Part shown: positions 10,601-25,600 of the stretch, in pieces
Numbering within the stretch: position 1 is the stretch's first letter
Layout of the letters: every line of letters starts with the position of its first letter
Assembly (NCBI GenBank): GCA_036365455.1
Contig: JAWQUS010000023.1
Location: 1,302,001 to 1,366,000 of the forward strand
DNA from: Macrosoma leucophasiata
Taxonomy: Eukaryota; Arthropoda; Insecta; Lepidoptera; Hedylidae
Reading direction: 5' to 3'
Length of the DNA: 64,000 bases
Position numbers and translations under genes: made by a program
Notes under the pieces: model-generated
The model's database searches: none
Seen by the model: the letters and a program-made list of their open reading frames with translations, nothing else
Told to the model about the DNA's origin: nothing

Positions 10601-13600
10601 TTACAAATGTAGGCTTATTGCCCTTATTAAGGATTTGAAGATTTGAACTTACCACAAAGTCTAGTAACTTCTCTCCCCTTCGATTTGTATCCGAGCTCCC
10701 CCAAGCGATGTGGTGAGAGTTCGCGTCGCAGCCCACGATGAGGTCAAGGTTCTCGTGGTTGCAGTTGTCTACCAGTGTCCTGAATTCAGCGGACGCCGGC
10801 TCTTCTTTCTCGTAGGGGAAATAAGCAGAAGCAAGGGTAGCTGTTCTTCTCGAATTTCCCCTACCAGCCTCGACCTTAACCACCGTAAGGTCCCTAGAAC
10901 ATAATGCATTTAGTGGAATGACATTTAAACTATCCCTAACATATATGCATGTTCTCATGTCACCGGTGGCACATTTATAGTAAATGAAGCCGCCACAGTT
11001 ACCTAAGCCTTTGATCTGTCCCCTATATAAATAGGGTTCCTGAATCAACGCTATGTCAAATTTGCCCATCTTTAACTGCCTTGCCAGAAGAGCTGTGGCA
11101 GCCTTAGAATGGTGAAGGTTAATCTGTACGCACCTTAGGCCTGCTATGCTTGTGGTGGCTGTCAGAAGACCATTACTGGTCCTCCGACAGAAGATCTTCA
11201 AGGGCGGAGGTGACGCTCACGTCAAGACATGTCGCCTCCTCCAGCTCCTCTTCACTTGCGTCTTCTACCGCCCCCGACTGGGTAGTCAGCGGCGATGAGG
11301 TCGCTCTTCCCCGGGGTGGTTCAGCCTCCTCTTTCCCTGATCCCGACCCGCCTTCAGCGCATACTGCAGCTGCTCTCTTGAAGAGGGCAGCAAGAGCATC
11401 GCCCTCAGCCGGCTCTGCAGCCGCCTTCACCTCCGTCCCGGGCCTCAGTGCCGATGAGGGACCGGGCTGTGGAACCAACTCAGTAGGTTTTGAGCTCGGC
11501 TCCCCCCTCGGCCCGGAGTCTGACAGCAGCTTAAAGTGGCTGCGGTCCAGCCCTGTTGTGAGGGTGAAGCCACGTTCAGCGATGTAATCCGCCGACACTT
11601 TATCCATCAGGACAATGTGCCGAGCACTGATTCCCTCGGTGACCGTCTCCACAACCCTCCACTTTTTGGCCTGTACCTTCGGATGGATGCGCTGGATTAC
11701 CCCTAGGACTGACGCGAGCTCAAGTTTGCCGGCATTCCTAGTCCTCCAGGCCATCTTCACCGGAGCCTGCCCAACATCAGGCTTCCCCCCTTTTCAACCC
11801 TGGTTTTACCCGAGGGCCCTTTTACCGGATGTCCCGAGTCGGTCCACCCCCCTTTTTTTTTGATTTGTTTAGGATCCATCATTAACAAAAAAAACAAATC
11901 ATCATCCACCTGACTCCCCACCCTCCATGGAGCCCTCAAATGGGGATGCTGCGGTAGCACCAGGGCTATCAGATGGATTTAGCTCCCCTCTGGGCGTTGC
12001 CCTCGAGACCGCGTGCCAATTGACCTAAGGCCTACCGACACCGCCTGCGGACCCCATCCCATCAGGAAGCTCACCGGCGACCGTCTGACCGGACGCCACA
12101 GCCGATTGACCACGACTGGCTGCATCGTGGCCTCCCGTGTTGGAGGAAATTCGGGCCAAAGTAGCGTGTTGCCCCGTCGGTCGAACAGAGGCTCAGCATA
12201 CCAGGATCCCGTCATCCCCCCGTACTGGGTCCCCGCGCACGGCACAAACACGCGGGTGGTCTTTAACAAAAAAAAAAAAAAAAAAAAACACGCCATCAGC
12301 CGACCTTGTGATGACATGCCCGTGACGACAGGACCACTCCATCGCACAGCGGAGAGGGGGGGTGTGAGGACTGGAACGGGATTGGGTAATTGATGGATAT
12401 AGACAGGAAAGGATTCTACTCTGTTCTGCCGGTCTGAGTACTGTGCCGTACCGGTGTCACCGGCGCCAGAGGCGCTTGGCGTCCCAGTATCAGCTTGGTG
12501 CCTCCCAGCATAACGTTAAGGAACACAGGAATTTGGGTAGGGACCACCCAGCACCTGGGACTGGGCGCCGAATGTTGCTGATATCTTCGCCGACGTCCGC
12601 TCACGCTTCTGTATCCGGTCATGGCGTCATTAGAGCTCATCCAATGTCGCCATGATCATACACAGTGCGCCCGGCGAAACGTCGCCCAGAGTGCACCGGT
12701 TGCACATCCAAGTCCCAGACCAATCCAAGGAATCACCCCGGGTCAATGGATGTGCAACACACGAGGAGGTGTACCAGCGTCACACCCCAAAATTCTAGCT
12801 TCACATAACCATACCTTTAAAATTTGTTTAAGTTAATTGTTTAAGTTAGTAGTCTCCTCTTGATTTTTTTTCTGTTTTCTTATAATATGTATGTATGTTG
12901 TGTGTTGTCAGGTCAATAAATATTGTTCATTCTTTCTTTCCTTAACATAAATAACTTAAAATCGAAACTCGTTTTTGTTCCCGTCTGTGTCGTCGTCACG
13001 AAATGTAGAGACTGGCGCAAAGTTTACGCAGGTAACTTCTCTGTGACATTTTAGTGACATTTTTAGGGTTCCGTAGTAAAAAAAGAACCCTTATAGTTTT
13101 GCCATGTCCGTCTGTCTGTCTGTCCGTCCTCAGTTTAGTGCAAAAACTATTAGTACTAGAGACTTGAAATTTGGTACAAGTATACATTTTAATCACGCCG
13201 ACAAAGTGGTAGATAAAAACATGAAAAAACTATATTTAGGGGACCTGCCCTACATGTAACGTGCGGATTATATTTTTATTTTTCGTTTTCTATATAGTGT
13301 AAGATATTGTTGGATAGGTCTCATAAAAATGTTAGGAATGCGCTCATATCATTTTTCGATTTAGTTAACCGCTTGTGACTTATTAAGCTTTAAAATGCCA
13401 ATTTTCGTTAGAGTCAACGACGTTTCCCATCCCCTCTACCAACTAAATGGTTGTTGCTAGAAATTCAAACGTTACGGCAATAGTATAGCATGCAGTTCAC
13501 ATTGATGTTAAGTGATGACTGCAACCTATAGACACCTGTACAAAGATCAAGGTCAAAATGCAGATGGGTTACCACTCCTGAGGCCTAAGGTGTTGTGCCT

Positions 13601-16600
13601 CTGTGCCGGAAATTACAGGGCCGTACATTACCACCTGACCGGAACACGATAGTGCTGAACACTACCATTTAGCGGAAAGTATATAACGTTTTATTTTTTT
13701 CATTACAATATTCAAATTCAAACCCAAAACCTACAGAACCCTACACTGCGCTTGGCCCGGCACGCACTTAACCGGTTTTTCTGCGTACTGTAGTATTACA
13801 CTTACTCAGGTGTCATAATGATGACTCCATCCATATCGTGTAGCCATACTTGAAAAGCCGGTGTTACCAGGCCTATGAGCAGCAGGAGGCCCAGAATGAA
13901 GAGTCGACCTCTTTTCCCGCTTGCTACTAGAGCTGCTAGTCCGATGGCGAAGACTTGAGTGTCTGCTGCTATGTGCCTAGAAACAAAATCGAGATGCTTG
14001 CTATAAGATTTTGTATCTGATATTTTATGGAGAAAAAACTCCTGGAGAGTTGCAGATAGCTCAGTCACTTCAGCCGAAGGACGCCCACTGCTAACAACAA
14101 CGCCATCCCTAAAGCCATCCCTAAAGATGCCCACAACAGTGTTGTGTTATAATAATAATAATAATGGCAACCCATAATACGTCCCGCTGCTGGGCACGAG
14201 TCTCTCCCCTTTTTACTCCACCATACTGCTCCAATGCGGATTGGTGGAGGTGGGTGGATTAGTGGCCAACCCGTCGTCGAATGTTTTCAAACCGCCTAGG
14301 GTATAATAAGGTCTCCGACAAGGTTTAACGACTGCTATATATCGGTAGCAACCGGGACCGACGGCTTAACGTGCCCTCCGAAGCACGGAAACGTAGTGCT
14401 TAACCGAGTAGATCGCTTATGATCTACACAGCATATGCGCGCTTCTGTGTTATGCGTCCTGTGAAGAGATAGCATCCTGTATGCGATCTCTTTGATAGAG
14501 ATTGTCCACCACAGACTGTATAAATAGATTATACTCTTTAGCCGTTGTTGCTTAGCAACCAGTTAATATAATTAATATATATTGTTTACTTCAAAGTGTA
14601 AAATAATTGTAAAGCTTATTTTATAATATTACATTAAATGAAAAAAGGCATGCTCCGATGGTTCGGGCATATAGAAAGAATGTCGAATGAGCGAATGACT
14701 AAACAGATATACCATGCGAATGTGGATGGTTGCAGAGGCCCAGGAAGACCAAGGCTGACCTACCATGACCAAATAGGTCGAGTTCTGTCTGATGGTGGGG
14801 TCAAAAGTCTTAGGAATCGGCGTGCATGTATGAAGAGAATGATGAAGGTAGACGAGGCACGAGAGGTTTGTCAGAACCGGGATGTCTGGCGCTCTACACT
14901 CTCTGCCTACCCCGTTAGGGACCTGGCGTGAAGATACATACATACATACATTAAATATATTCGTTCTACTATTCCCATCATCTCCTCTTCAAATTTATTT
15001 CTTAATATGGTAGAAGAGGGTGGTTCCGATTCATTTTCATACATACATCATTAACATCAGTTGTGCTTTCAACTACATTTTCTTGTTGTTGTAACAGTGG
15101 GTGAAGATTGTTTTCTAAGTAGACTTCGTCTTCATCACTCTCTGTAGCAGGATCTTTGTTATTCGTACAATTCAAATGTTTTTTAATTTCAAATTTATCT
15201 GAATTGTTATCATTATAAAGCATTTTTTAACAACTCGTATATCAACAGATGCAATTACTCTTTTTAGTGTGGGTACATATATTCTTAAAGCTTTCCTTGA
15301 TTCAGAATATCCCACAAACATGCCAATCATGGCCTTTGATGTAAACTTGTGTACATGAAATGTAAAATCTAATAAAAAAAAAATATTTTTTTTCTATAAA
15401 ATAATTTAAAAAATAGCTCACCAAGTTTGTATAGCGCAGAATTTGTCATCAGCTATATAATTGTTGACGTATAGCAGATGTGCCCACCAGAAGCGCCGGC
15501 AGTCTGCCGACACGCTGTCGACCACGCGGAACCGCCAGAGAGGTCCGGAGCCGACGTAGCGTAGCCAAGTGGACGTGAACGCTAACATCACCGCCGTTGA
15601 TGGGGTCAACCTGCAAAGTCACGTCACTGTTGGTACCTTTGAAGAGTTTGATTCATGTGGAGGAATGATCACTTCATGGAATAAAAAATAAGCCGTCAGA
15701 TGGAACATCATGGTCGTACAATGCATTTGAAAAAAACGTACCGCACAAAGTCTCACTCATACCTAAGCTATGTCATTTTTAAACGAACCTACTTAATTTT
15801 TATTTATAAAAATTAAGTAGGTGCTAAAAAAAAATGATTTTAATTACTTGGATGTAAGTAACAAAATTTGCTTGTGATAGGTCAAATTACAAAAAAAAAG
15901 ATTCAGACGATTTCCTCCGAAACCTGCTCCTTTTTTCCAAGTCGGTTAAAAAAAAAAAATGAATAACAATACAATTTGACAATGAGTGTAATTATTATTT
16001 TTTTAAATGACAGAGTCCGAGAACGTTACATGAAAAGGACGAACATAGAAATTATTAAAATCGATGCATTTTTTTTTTGTATGTTTTATGGTATCGCTAT
16101 TACGCCAGTGTCAAGTAAAACGATATTTCGTATTTATTTAAGCAGCGTCAAAGTTAGTATAATATCAAGTATAATATGTAAGTATCAAGTATATAAGTTA
16201 TCAAGTATAATATGTCAGTCAAGTGAGTTACAGTCAAGTTATTCGAGTAAAGCGATGGCTACTTTACCAGAACATTTACAATGAAGTTTTGGAGGCAACC
16301 TGAAAGGTCGTATTTTCGCACTGTTATTCTATTTCACTATACACGGGCACTGTAATAAACCTATATCAAACAAAATGCCACCAACTTTAATCAATATAAC
16401 TTAAAAATACACCAAGAAAATGAAATAAAATAAGAGCACCATACGCCACTTTCAATGTTCCCCAATCGATGCATTATATATGTAATTGTAGAAGAGAAGA
16501 AGAGAGAGAAAAATAAAAAGTTTGATGTAGTTTAAAAATAATGAACGCACATATTAAATTCCATGCACAAATCGCAACAATTTTTACTATGCAAACTATT

Positions 16601-19600
16601 TAGAAAAACGAGATATTTTAAGATTTCTTGAATTCGACACGATCTTCGAGGTGTATACAAGCATGTGACGTCACAAGCCTGTACAATTTTGTATGAGCCG
16701 TTTGAGATCATTTCATTACTTGCAACTTTCGAATGGTGATTCGAAAAATTGTATTTTTTTTTAAACACTCTGTATCATATCCAAAAACATCGGTGGATTC
16801 AATTGTTAATGAAGTTTCAGCATATTTTTTATTTTTTCTGACGACGCAATAATAACATTAACGAACACTTTTTGTTTGATGCATCATTAAAGTCATGGAC
16901 GTTGCTTGTTTTGTCACACAGAAAACACGCCTTCATCTTTAAATCATTTAATTTTAGATTATTAAAGTGATTTGATAGTTGAGAAAAGTAGCATCCCACG
17001 CATGCGCAATGGATTTACGTACGCGCTAGCTATTTTTCACTCTATTTACAATATTTACCATCTTTAAGAGTCAGCAACCCTTATTTGCGGCCAGATTTAA
17101 TTTGGCAACCGTATACCATAATAATGAGAAAAAAAAATAGCTTTATTTGATATAGGTATAATTAACTAATGTACGTTATGAACGTAAAAACGATTCCTTG
17201 ATCATACCTGTTTACACCTGGCTGCGAAGAGGTGCGGCCAAGTGCGCAACGGCTGTGATTTTTCAGAGTCTTTACATAAATATATTGCCGTGAAGTGTAC
17301 GATATTTTATTGAAAAAACAAGTCAACGAAATTTTGTCCCAAAAATAAAAAAAATAAAAAATATTTAAATTACTTGCGGCCACATTTTGATAGGCAACCT
17401 AGTGGATTTATATTCTCTGAATCTCGGAGTTTCTGAAATGGGTTTGCAGCATAAACTCGATGAACGAAATGTTTCTGTTATGGGATCTTAACCATTAGAA
17501 TGTGAATTTACCTATGAAATTATTCCCTTTATTTAAGCTACTTGCGTACAAATACCTAAGCTAATTATACTAATCATATATCACGAAAATAAATCCGAAC
17601 GCTTGAATTAATTATAACTATTACGTATTTTTGAGAAAAAATCTGCCTCATTAAAATGTCATTAATTATTAATCAAGTTAATCATTGAGTATGAATAAGA
17701 AGGTCGAGAAACAGTAATATTTTTTTTAAGTAGCAAAAATATGATTTAGACGGAGCTCGCGGGCGGACACCACTGCATTACCTTATATACTTGCCACTAA
17801 ATGGTAGGGTTCAGCACTATCGTGTTCCGGTCATGTGGTAATGTATGGCCTTGTAATTTCCGGCACAGAGGCATAACACCTTAGGCCTCAGGAGTGGCAA
17901 CGCATCTGCATTTTGACTTTGGTCTTTGTGTAAGTGTCTATGAGTGTTATGTCTCTATAATAAGATACTTATTACGGGGCCATACATTACCATCTAACCG
18001 GAACACGATACTGCTGAACACTGCCGTTTGGCGGCAGATAGATTAGGTAATGCGGTGGTGCCTACGCCTTCGAGCTCCTGCACTGGAACCAGAAGATATT
18101 AAACCTTACCTCCACCATCGCAGAAACAGTATCTTCGGGTACATTGACCAGGTCAGCGGCTGCACCTCCGTTCGGATGAGGATGTTGTAGGTGAGGAGGA
18201 AACCAGACAGCACGAAGAAAATCTGGACTATCATCATGCCGTTAAACAAAAGCTGGTACAGCACATTGTGGTAGCTCTGGAATAAATTTAATAATATTTA
18301 GGTGCGTAACTACACGCCTGTAATCCCCGAAGGGGTAGGCAGAGTCACGTCACTGTTGGTGCGTGGTCGGGACTTTTGAAGTAAATGCATGCATTCAAGC
18401 ATATGTATCTATCAAACACCCACGATTCGCCGTTTACGTTTTGGCATATGTAACAGGAGGCGAGCCTGTGGACATCTCTTGGCACATTACGGAACTCCGA
18501 GGTACTGGGAAACTGCCAGAAAATGGAGGAATCCAATAAGAAGAACCAGAGATAAGGGATTTTACACCACTATCTCTGATAGTGCCCGACCTGGAAATCG
18601 CACCCAGCGTAGTAGTAGTGGCCTGCTCCTGAGGCAATTTTAGCAAGTGGTAGAACTACAGTATGGAACACAAAGACTACGAAAAGTTTGTGCAAATTAT
18701 TTGGTATATAACGATAAAAATGTTGGTGGTGCGCCTGGGAGCTTTCTTCGAAGGCACTGCTTAAATCTTTTGAACATGTATTATGGAATATTTTCTCTTT
18801 GATAGATCTACAGAAAACACTGGTGAAATGCCATTATTATTAAAATTAATATCTTGGAAGTTCTCCCAGAATATAGCGCTCTTGAAAGGCAAGGGGTTTA
18901 ACATTTATTGTGTGGCAGAAGAACTATTGACGGGTCAGCTAGTAACTATTTTAACAAACCTTCTCAAAATCATGAGGGTTGTCAGTAAATCCAGTCGAGT
19001 TCACCCAATTCGCGTGTGCTATGACCATCAAGAATGTTGTGGTAGCCCTGAAATATAAGAAATAGTTATTTTACAACTAGTAATTTATTGTCATACTGTA
19101 ATTTTAACAGTATCTAATGACTATTGAGATTTAGAATCATCCAAATGCCAATATATAGAAGTCGGGTGGCGATTGTAACCTGTATTTTTTTTATATGATG
19201 GAGTTGCTAAATATGTCTGCAATTCACCTTGTGACATTTGCAAAGACCTACATCAACACAAAACCAGACTTCAAAATGTAGACACATGACATAAGCATCG
19301 CAAATATCTGCGAGCTTGCATGAATGCATCGCCTACGATCGTATGAATGCATCACAGTTTTATGTGGCCGCCCCTAGTTTGTATTATCTCTGTGGTGAAA
19401 CTTACGGTACATTACTATCTAACCGGCACAAGATAGAATCGACAGAGGCTCGATATGCTACATTTTTTCAAATTTTGTCCGCCTAATACCTCGCTGCAGC
19501 GACTGCAGCATAATTTGCCTTTTGGAGGTCATCTAAAGTGCAGGAATAAGAAGCCAATGGACAAATAAGCATACGATGCATCGTCTGAGATGGAGCCCCA

Positions 19601-22600
19601 CAGTCGCATTGTTCCCTAGAGTAAAACCCCAGTTGTGCAGGTTTTGTCTGCAAAGGCCTACTTGGGAATGTAATCGGTTTAGCGATTTCCTGAGAAGCCA
19701 TTGCAGATTTTGATCTGTAGGAAGCCTCTCTAGCACATTCGCATGAGGTGGAGAAGGATGTTTTAATTTCCACCGTATTAGTCTCTCCTCAGCGGGACTT
19801 TTGAGGGTAGTCCAGCCATCGAGTCATCCATTATATTCTTAATTTACAATTCACTCTTTCATTTTACCGCTCCCACTAGCAAAGTAGGAACAGAGGTAGT
19901 GTGCTGATTAAAAAACTTTTACGGCTCTTTAGTCTGGATGGTGGAAGAACACGGTCGAAGAGGGATGTCAATGATCAGATTCTTGTTTCCGCTTTTCAGG
20001 CGAACACCATTTGACGGCAGATATATTGGTGATAATAACAGGTGGAGCCACAGACCGATGGGTGAAGCGGTGCGTCGTAACGCGAGCCGTCGCGGTCCGA
20101 CATTAAAATTAGGTACTAGAATACTATACTCACTTAATACCGTGTATTATATTCAGTCGTTTTACTCTCGGATCTGCTGGTAGCGATGATGTCAACCATT
20201 TCCAGTTTGAAAATACCGAAAAACTTAATAGATATTGGTTACCTGAAAAATAAAATGTAAATTTATTTTTATTTAATATTTCACGCACAATTCAGTGAAC
20301 ACATTCAACAACATATCAAACAAATATTAATTCACATATTAACATTACAGGTGGTCCATCAATCATGTGATATTTCCTTAAGATTTTTTATTTTTTATCT
20401 TTGTTCGAGTAATATTATTATGTTCTACATCAATTTCACCAACATTTGTTCTACGACTTTTTAAAATTAATAGTTTTTAAAATTTAAATTTTCTCATACA
20501 AAATTTGATGTTTGCCTCTGAACTCGCATTTGCTCCTGAGTTCAGGTACCTATGCCACACACATTTTTTTGGGGTTATTAAGATTTGTGAAAAGTTGTAG
20601 AACAAATGTTGTTGGTATTGATGAAGAGAGGCTGCTTGCAAGAGGTGATGCGGTAAATTACATTATTTTTATTTTAGTGTTTTTGGTGTTGTTATTCTTA
20701 AATTAATATGTAATAATTTTCTGACATTCCCTCTGTATTCAATTTAATGTATTTTCTTGTGTGGGTGTAATTTACCCGAATAAAGAAACAATTCATTCAT
20801 TCATTAACCCTGTTTAACATACATATCTATAAAAATTGCTTTCAATATCAGTATTTAATATCAAATTGAGTGCAGAAGATCTGTCAGGCCTCTCCCGTAT
20901 ACCATTCTTCCTGGTATCGGAATATATATCTCATTACTTTTAGTTTTAAACTTTCATTTGACGTTAATGGTAGTAGTTATAAAAATATGCCACGACCTAA
21001 TTATTAACTGTTCTGATCGAGTTTTAACTGGGTTTTTCTAAATTTAATTAGAAAAACCCAGTTAAAACTCGATCAGAACCTTCTAGCTAACATAAACAAT
21101 TATAAGTTAATAATCTTTCAAGGATGCAATCTGATTGGTAAAATATTGGTGCAAGTTTTAATTTTGCTGTGAAATTAAAAATTGAGAAACTACTTAGTAT
21201 GAAATTGAGTGTTATTAAACTTCTAGATATAAGAGTAAACAATGGAGTTGAAGACTAACACGACATAAAGATATAAATGTATGTATATAATTTTACATTA
21301 TAATTATTTCTGTATAAACCGATTTTGAGATTATTTTGAATTGTCTTATTTAACAAAACGAAAGTCTTTTCTCTTCTAGTAGGTACATACGTTGTTAGAC
21401 TATTAAACTATTAACTTCTTTAAATAAGAGACTTTTAGATCATGTAGCTTGAGTTGGCAGTGGGAATATAATAAGTAGATACAGTAATAAATTGCTCAAC
21501 AGTTATTACAAATGAAGCTATTGAAGATTCTTTTAAATTTTGCTCTTGTGTATATATGATTAAATTATCTAATAAACTAAATGGACACCAGCGAAACAGT
21601 AACCATTATTAAATACTACCTAAAGATGAAATAAAATGTATATATTACATCTCTCATGACGATCTTCTTTCTTATTCCGGTTAAACATGAGGTCATAGAC
21701 GCTTGCGACAAGATTCACCATCAGTAAAATCGCAACACACCCAGCTACAATCCAATCACTGAGATCTGTTTCATGTACATCTTCGTGTTTATCGCAATAT
21801 TCAACACTGCCAAGCTTAGCGTTTATACCGAACTCGTTATATAAGGTTTTGTTAACGCATTCCTCAAGGACGTATTCTAGGTCCTCCTTTATATAAAGGT
21901 TTTTATCAAGTATGAATTCTTTGCAAGTGCTTCTTAAACAAACTCCTCTTTGTATGTAAGTGTAATTGTAATGTTTTACTGTGTCCAATGAGTATTCCTG
22001 TAAATAGTAAATTATTTATATAAGTACCTACAATTATAAGCTACATTGAATCCGTAACATATTGATATTAGGGTACTTAGTCTGAACGGACCAAAAAGAA
22101 TTAGATGTATAGTATAACCAGAAATTTGATAGATTTGTTATTCATAGATCAAAGCAATTAATCTGGAATTTGATAGGATGGTGTCAATTGTACGATATCG
22201 TGACAAAAAAATCTCATTGATGCCAGTTACTTTTTTTTTTTTTTTTTTTTATGTAATAAAAGTGGCAAACAAGCATGCAGTTCACATTGATGTTAAGTGA
22301 TGACTGCAGCCTATAGACACCCACACAATGACCAGAGGTCAAAATGCAGATGCGCTGCCACTCCTGAGGCATTAGGTGATATGTCTCTGTGCCTGAAATT
22401 ACAGGGCCGTACATTACCACCTGACCGGAACACGATAGTGCTGAACACTACCATTTAGCGGCAAGTATATTAGGTAATGCGGTGGTGCCTACGCCCGCGA
22501 GCTCCGTCACTGGAACTCTACCACCAGTAAGAACTTTGAGAGCAAGTACAAATACAAAACATTTTTATCCTCCGAAACACTGACTTTATTTTATTTTTAT

Positions 22601-25600
22601 TTATTTATAATATCTTTACAAAGTTTGAAAACCCTAGGTCTAAAGGGAAGAACACTGATCACTATCATAAAATCATTAGAAGATATTGCAGAGACATTCA
22701 AGCCCTAACTCAATTAATAACCTTCTGATATTTTTTGGACTAATTACATTACCTTTTAGATGTACTTATTAAGGTTTTTATTTAGAATTTCTTGCACAAA
22801 TGAGGATATTTAAAATATATTTATATCTAAATAATTTTTGAAATCAATATTTACAAATAAAAACTAAGCTATAGGTATCTAATAATCTACATCAAATACG
22901 CTACCATCCTGTGCTAAGTACCTAGAAGGCAGCATTGCCTCGTTGGATGGTATTATGATTGGTATTATTATACTTTCTAAAATAGTTTTAGTAAGTTTAA
23001 TAATCTGAAATATATGTTTCAAGAGTGGAAATGACTACTTACTTTTAACATGTGATATAATTCATGTTTATCATCTGCATGTAGATTAAAATGAGCCATA
23101 CAATAAACACCACCGGGTTGTAGCAAACACGAATCATATTCGTCAAGTCCGAACAATGGAGGCATTCGACCATATTCTAAATCTGGAAAAAGTAAAAAAT
23201 TGTTTGTCAAAAAAAGAAAATTCAGAGTGAGGAAGTATTTAAAGAGTTTCCCTTAACTTTATATATTGTAAAATAAAGTGCCTCGCCACGTCTGTCTGTC
23301 TGTTTTCACGAATAGATAGAGTGATTCTTGAGCAAGGTTTTCGTATAGTTTTGTAAATTGGTTAAAATATAACGATTAATTTTACTGGTGGTAGAGCTCT
23401 GACTGCTGACTGAGCTGACTAAGTTTATGAAGAATTGATTTTTCTTTGTCTACTATGAAGGAATTGAAAGATTTGATGTATAAATTTTTGACGAATTTTA
23501 ACTGCATTTAATTATAATATTTTAATTTGATTATTATTAATACCTATTGAATAATAATTATTAATATAAGTCAATAGCTATGGATATCTTGTAAACTGCA
23601 ATGCGAAAGTGTCTTTGTAGACCAATTTGAAATAAAATATTTGAGTTTGAGTTTGCTTCAGTGACAGAGTTCGCGGGCGTAGGCACCACCGCATTACCTA
23701 ATATACTTGGCGTTAAATGGTAGTGTTAGCACTATCGTGTTCCGGTCAGGTGGTAATGTACGGCCCTGTAATTTCCGCCCCAGAGGCATAACACCTTAGG
23801 CCTCAAGAGTGTAACGCATCGGCATTTTGACCTCTGGTCTTTGTGTGGGTGTCTATAGGCTGGCTGCAGTCATCACTTAATATCAATGTGAACTGCATGC
23901 TTGTTTGCCACTTTCATTAAATAAAAAAAAAAATATTGGAAATATCGAACAAAATCAAGCCGCCTGGTAGTTTTCATCGAAGATAGTGTTTTGAGACGAC
24001 CTTTTGAGATACAGGCAAGCAATGTACGAGTATGATGGAATATTTCTTGTTTAGTAAATAATCTAGGAAAAAATTGCGATGTTATTTATATAACAATCTT
24101 TTCAGGATAGCTACCTATGTATATCCATTATAACTTGTAATATAAAAATAAGTCGAGTTTTCCTTCCTGACGCTATAACTCCAGAACGCACTAACCGATT
24201 GCCACGATTTTGCATTCGTTGGAAAGGTCTCGGGCTCCGTGAGGTTTATAGCAAAGAAAATTCAGGATAAAATAACGCGGGCGAAGCCGCGGCCTACAGC
24301 TAGTAACTTGTAAAAATGATAACTTTCGTGCAAATTATAATAATCTATACTTATAATAAATTTGTAGAAGTGTAAATTCTGTACATTAAAAATATTGAAA
24401 AAATAAATACCAGGGGATGTTATTAGATCGATACCGAACACAAATATGTGATTCGATTTTTTTTGTCTGTCTGTCTGTCTGTCTGTTTGTTCAAGCATCA
24501 CATAAAAACTACCAGTCCGATTACAATGAAACTTGGTATGATTATACTTTAACCTTTGGCGCACTGGGTACTTTTATCCCGAAAAAATGTCTGTTTGTCT
24601 GTGTGTTTGTGCACGCTCATATCAGAAACGGCTTATTCAATTTGCGGTTTTCACTAATATATTGTGGTAAGTTTCACCTAACATTTAGTGCTGTTTCATG
24701 TGAATCGGCTCAGAAATAAAAAAGTTAGGTCAATTTAAAGAATCGTATCGAATATTTTTAAGCTATTCTGTATCTTAGTTCTATCTTTTAAGGAGTTTCG
24801 TACCTAATAGGTAAAAACGGACCCTACGGCTAACTAATCCTCCGCTGTCTGTCCGTCTGTCCGTCCGTCCGTCTGTCTGTCACCAGGCTGTATCCCATAA
24901 ATTGTAATAATCGATAGTCTTTCTTATAAATAAAAAAAATAAAAAAATAAATAGTGATAGCTATTTATAATAGGTTGGGGAAAAAGTCTTTTCGCATTAT
25001 AGTATGTATGAACTTGTAATAAAATCTCTTTGGCTGTAGTATTTGTATCTGGCTGGTTTTGGTATCATTGAAAGTTAAAATTTTAAAGAACATAATTCCA
25101 AATTCAGATTAGGCAAATGTGTGATTTTCATTTGTTTTTCGTACTGTCAAGATGAGTGAATCTAATGAAGAAATTCGATACATTTTAATATTTTACTACA
25201 AAAAAGGTAAAAATGCAACGCAAGCCGCGAAAAAAATTTGCGATGTTTATGGACCTAGTGCAGTTTCTGTGAGAGTAGCACAAATTTGGTTTAAGCGTTT
25301 TCAATCCGGAAATTTTGATATCAAAGATGCACCTCGCTCTGGTCGCCCTATTACAGATAAAATGGATGCCATTTTTGAAAAAGTGGAGCAAGATCGACAT
25401 ATCAGTAGTTACGAAGTAGCTGAAGAACTGAGAATTGATCACAAAACAGTTTTGGCGCATTTGAAAAAAGCTGGGTACTAAAAAAAGCTCGATATTTGGG
25501 TACCTCACGAGCTCACTGAAAGAAACCTAATGAACCGTGTACTCATTTGTGATTCTTTATTACGACGTAATGAAACCGAATCATTTTTGAAGAAGCTGAT

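Larger units (their letters stand above)
7416..12794 (-). mobile_element. Full-length I/LOA/R1-group LINE
   Basis: 5379-bp non-LTR retrotransposon bounded by an exact 12-bp duplication (7404-7415, 12795-12806). Its 3' end carries four TAAGA repeats (7416-7436 on the plus strand as TCTTA repeats) rather than poly(A), as in I/LOA/R1-like elements. Order on the minus strand: about 0.85 kb of 5' UTR, ORF1 (broken into two frames), then ORF2 with endonuclease, reverse transcriptase and RNase H. RNase H favours I or LOA over typical R1; a tree would be needed. It sits in intron 8 of gene A in the same transcriptional direction. The intact ORF2 and exact duplication suggest a fairly recent insertion. 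Confidence 0.9.

Noticed and set aside
12013..12393. 126-codon frame with a poly-lysine run
   Set aside because: Lies in the LINE 5' UTR on the opposite strand, and the lysines come from the A-run.
24460..24890. Possible CRISPR-like or direct repeat array (GTCTGTCT)
   Set aside because: Simple microsatellite without spacers; eukaryotic context.
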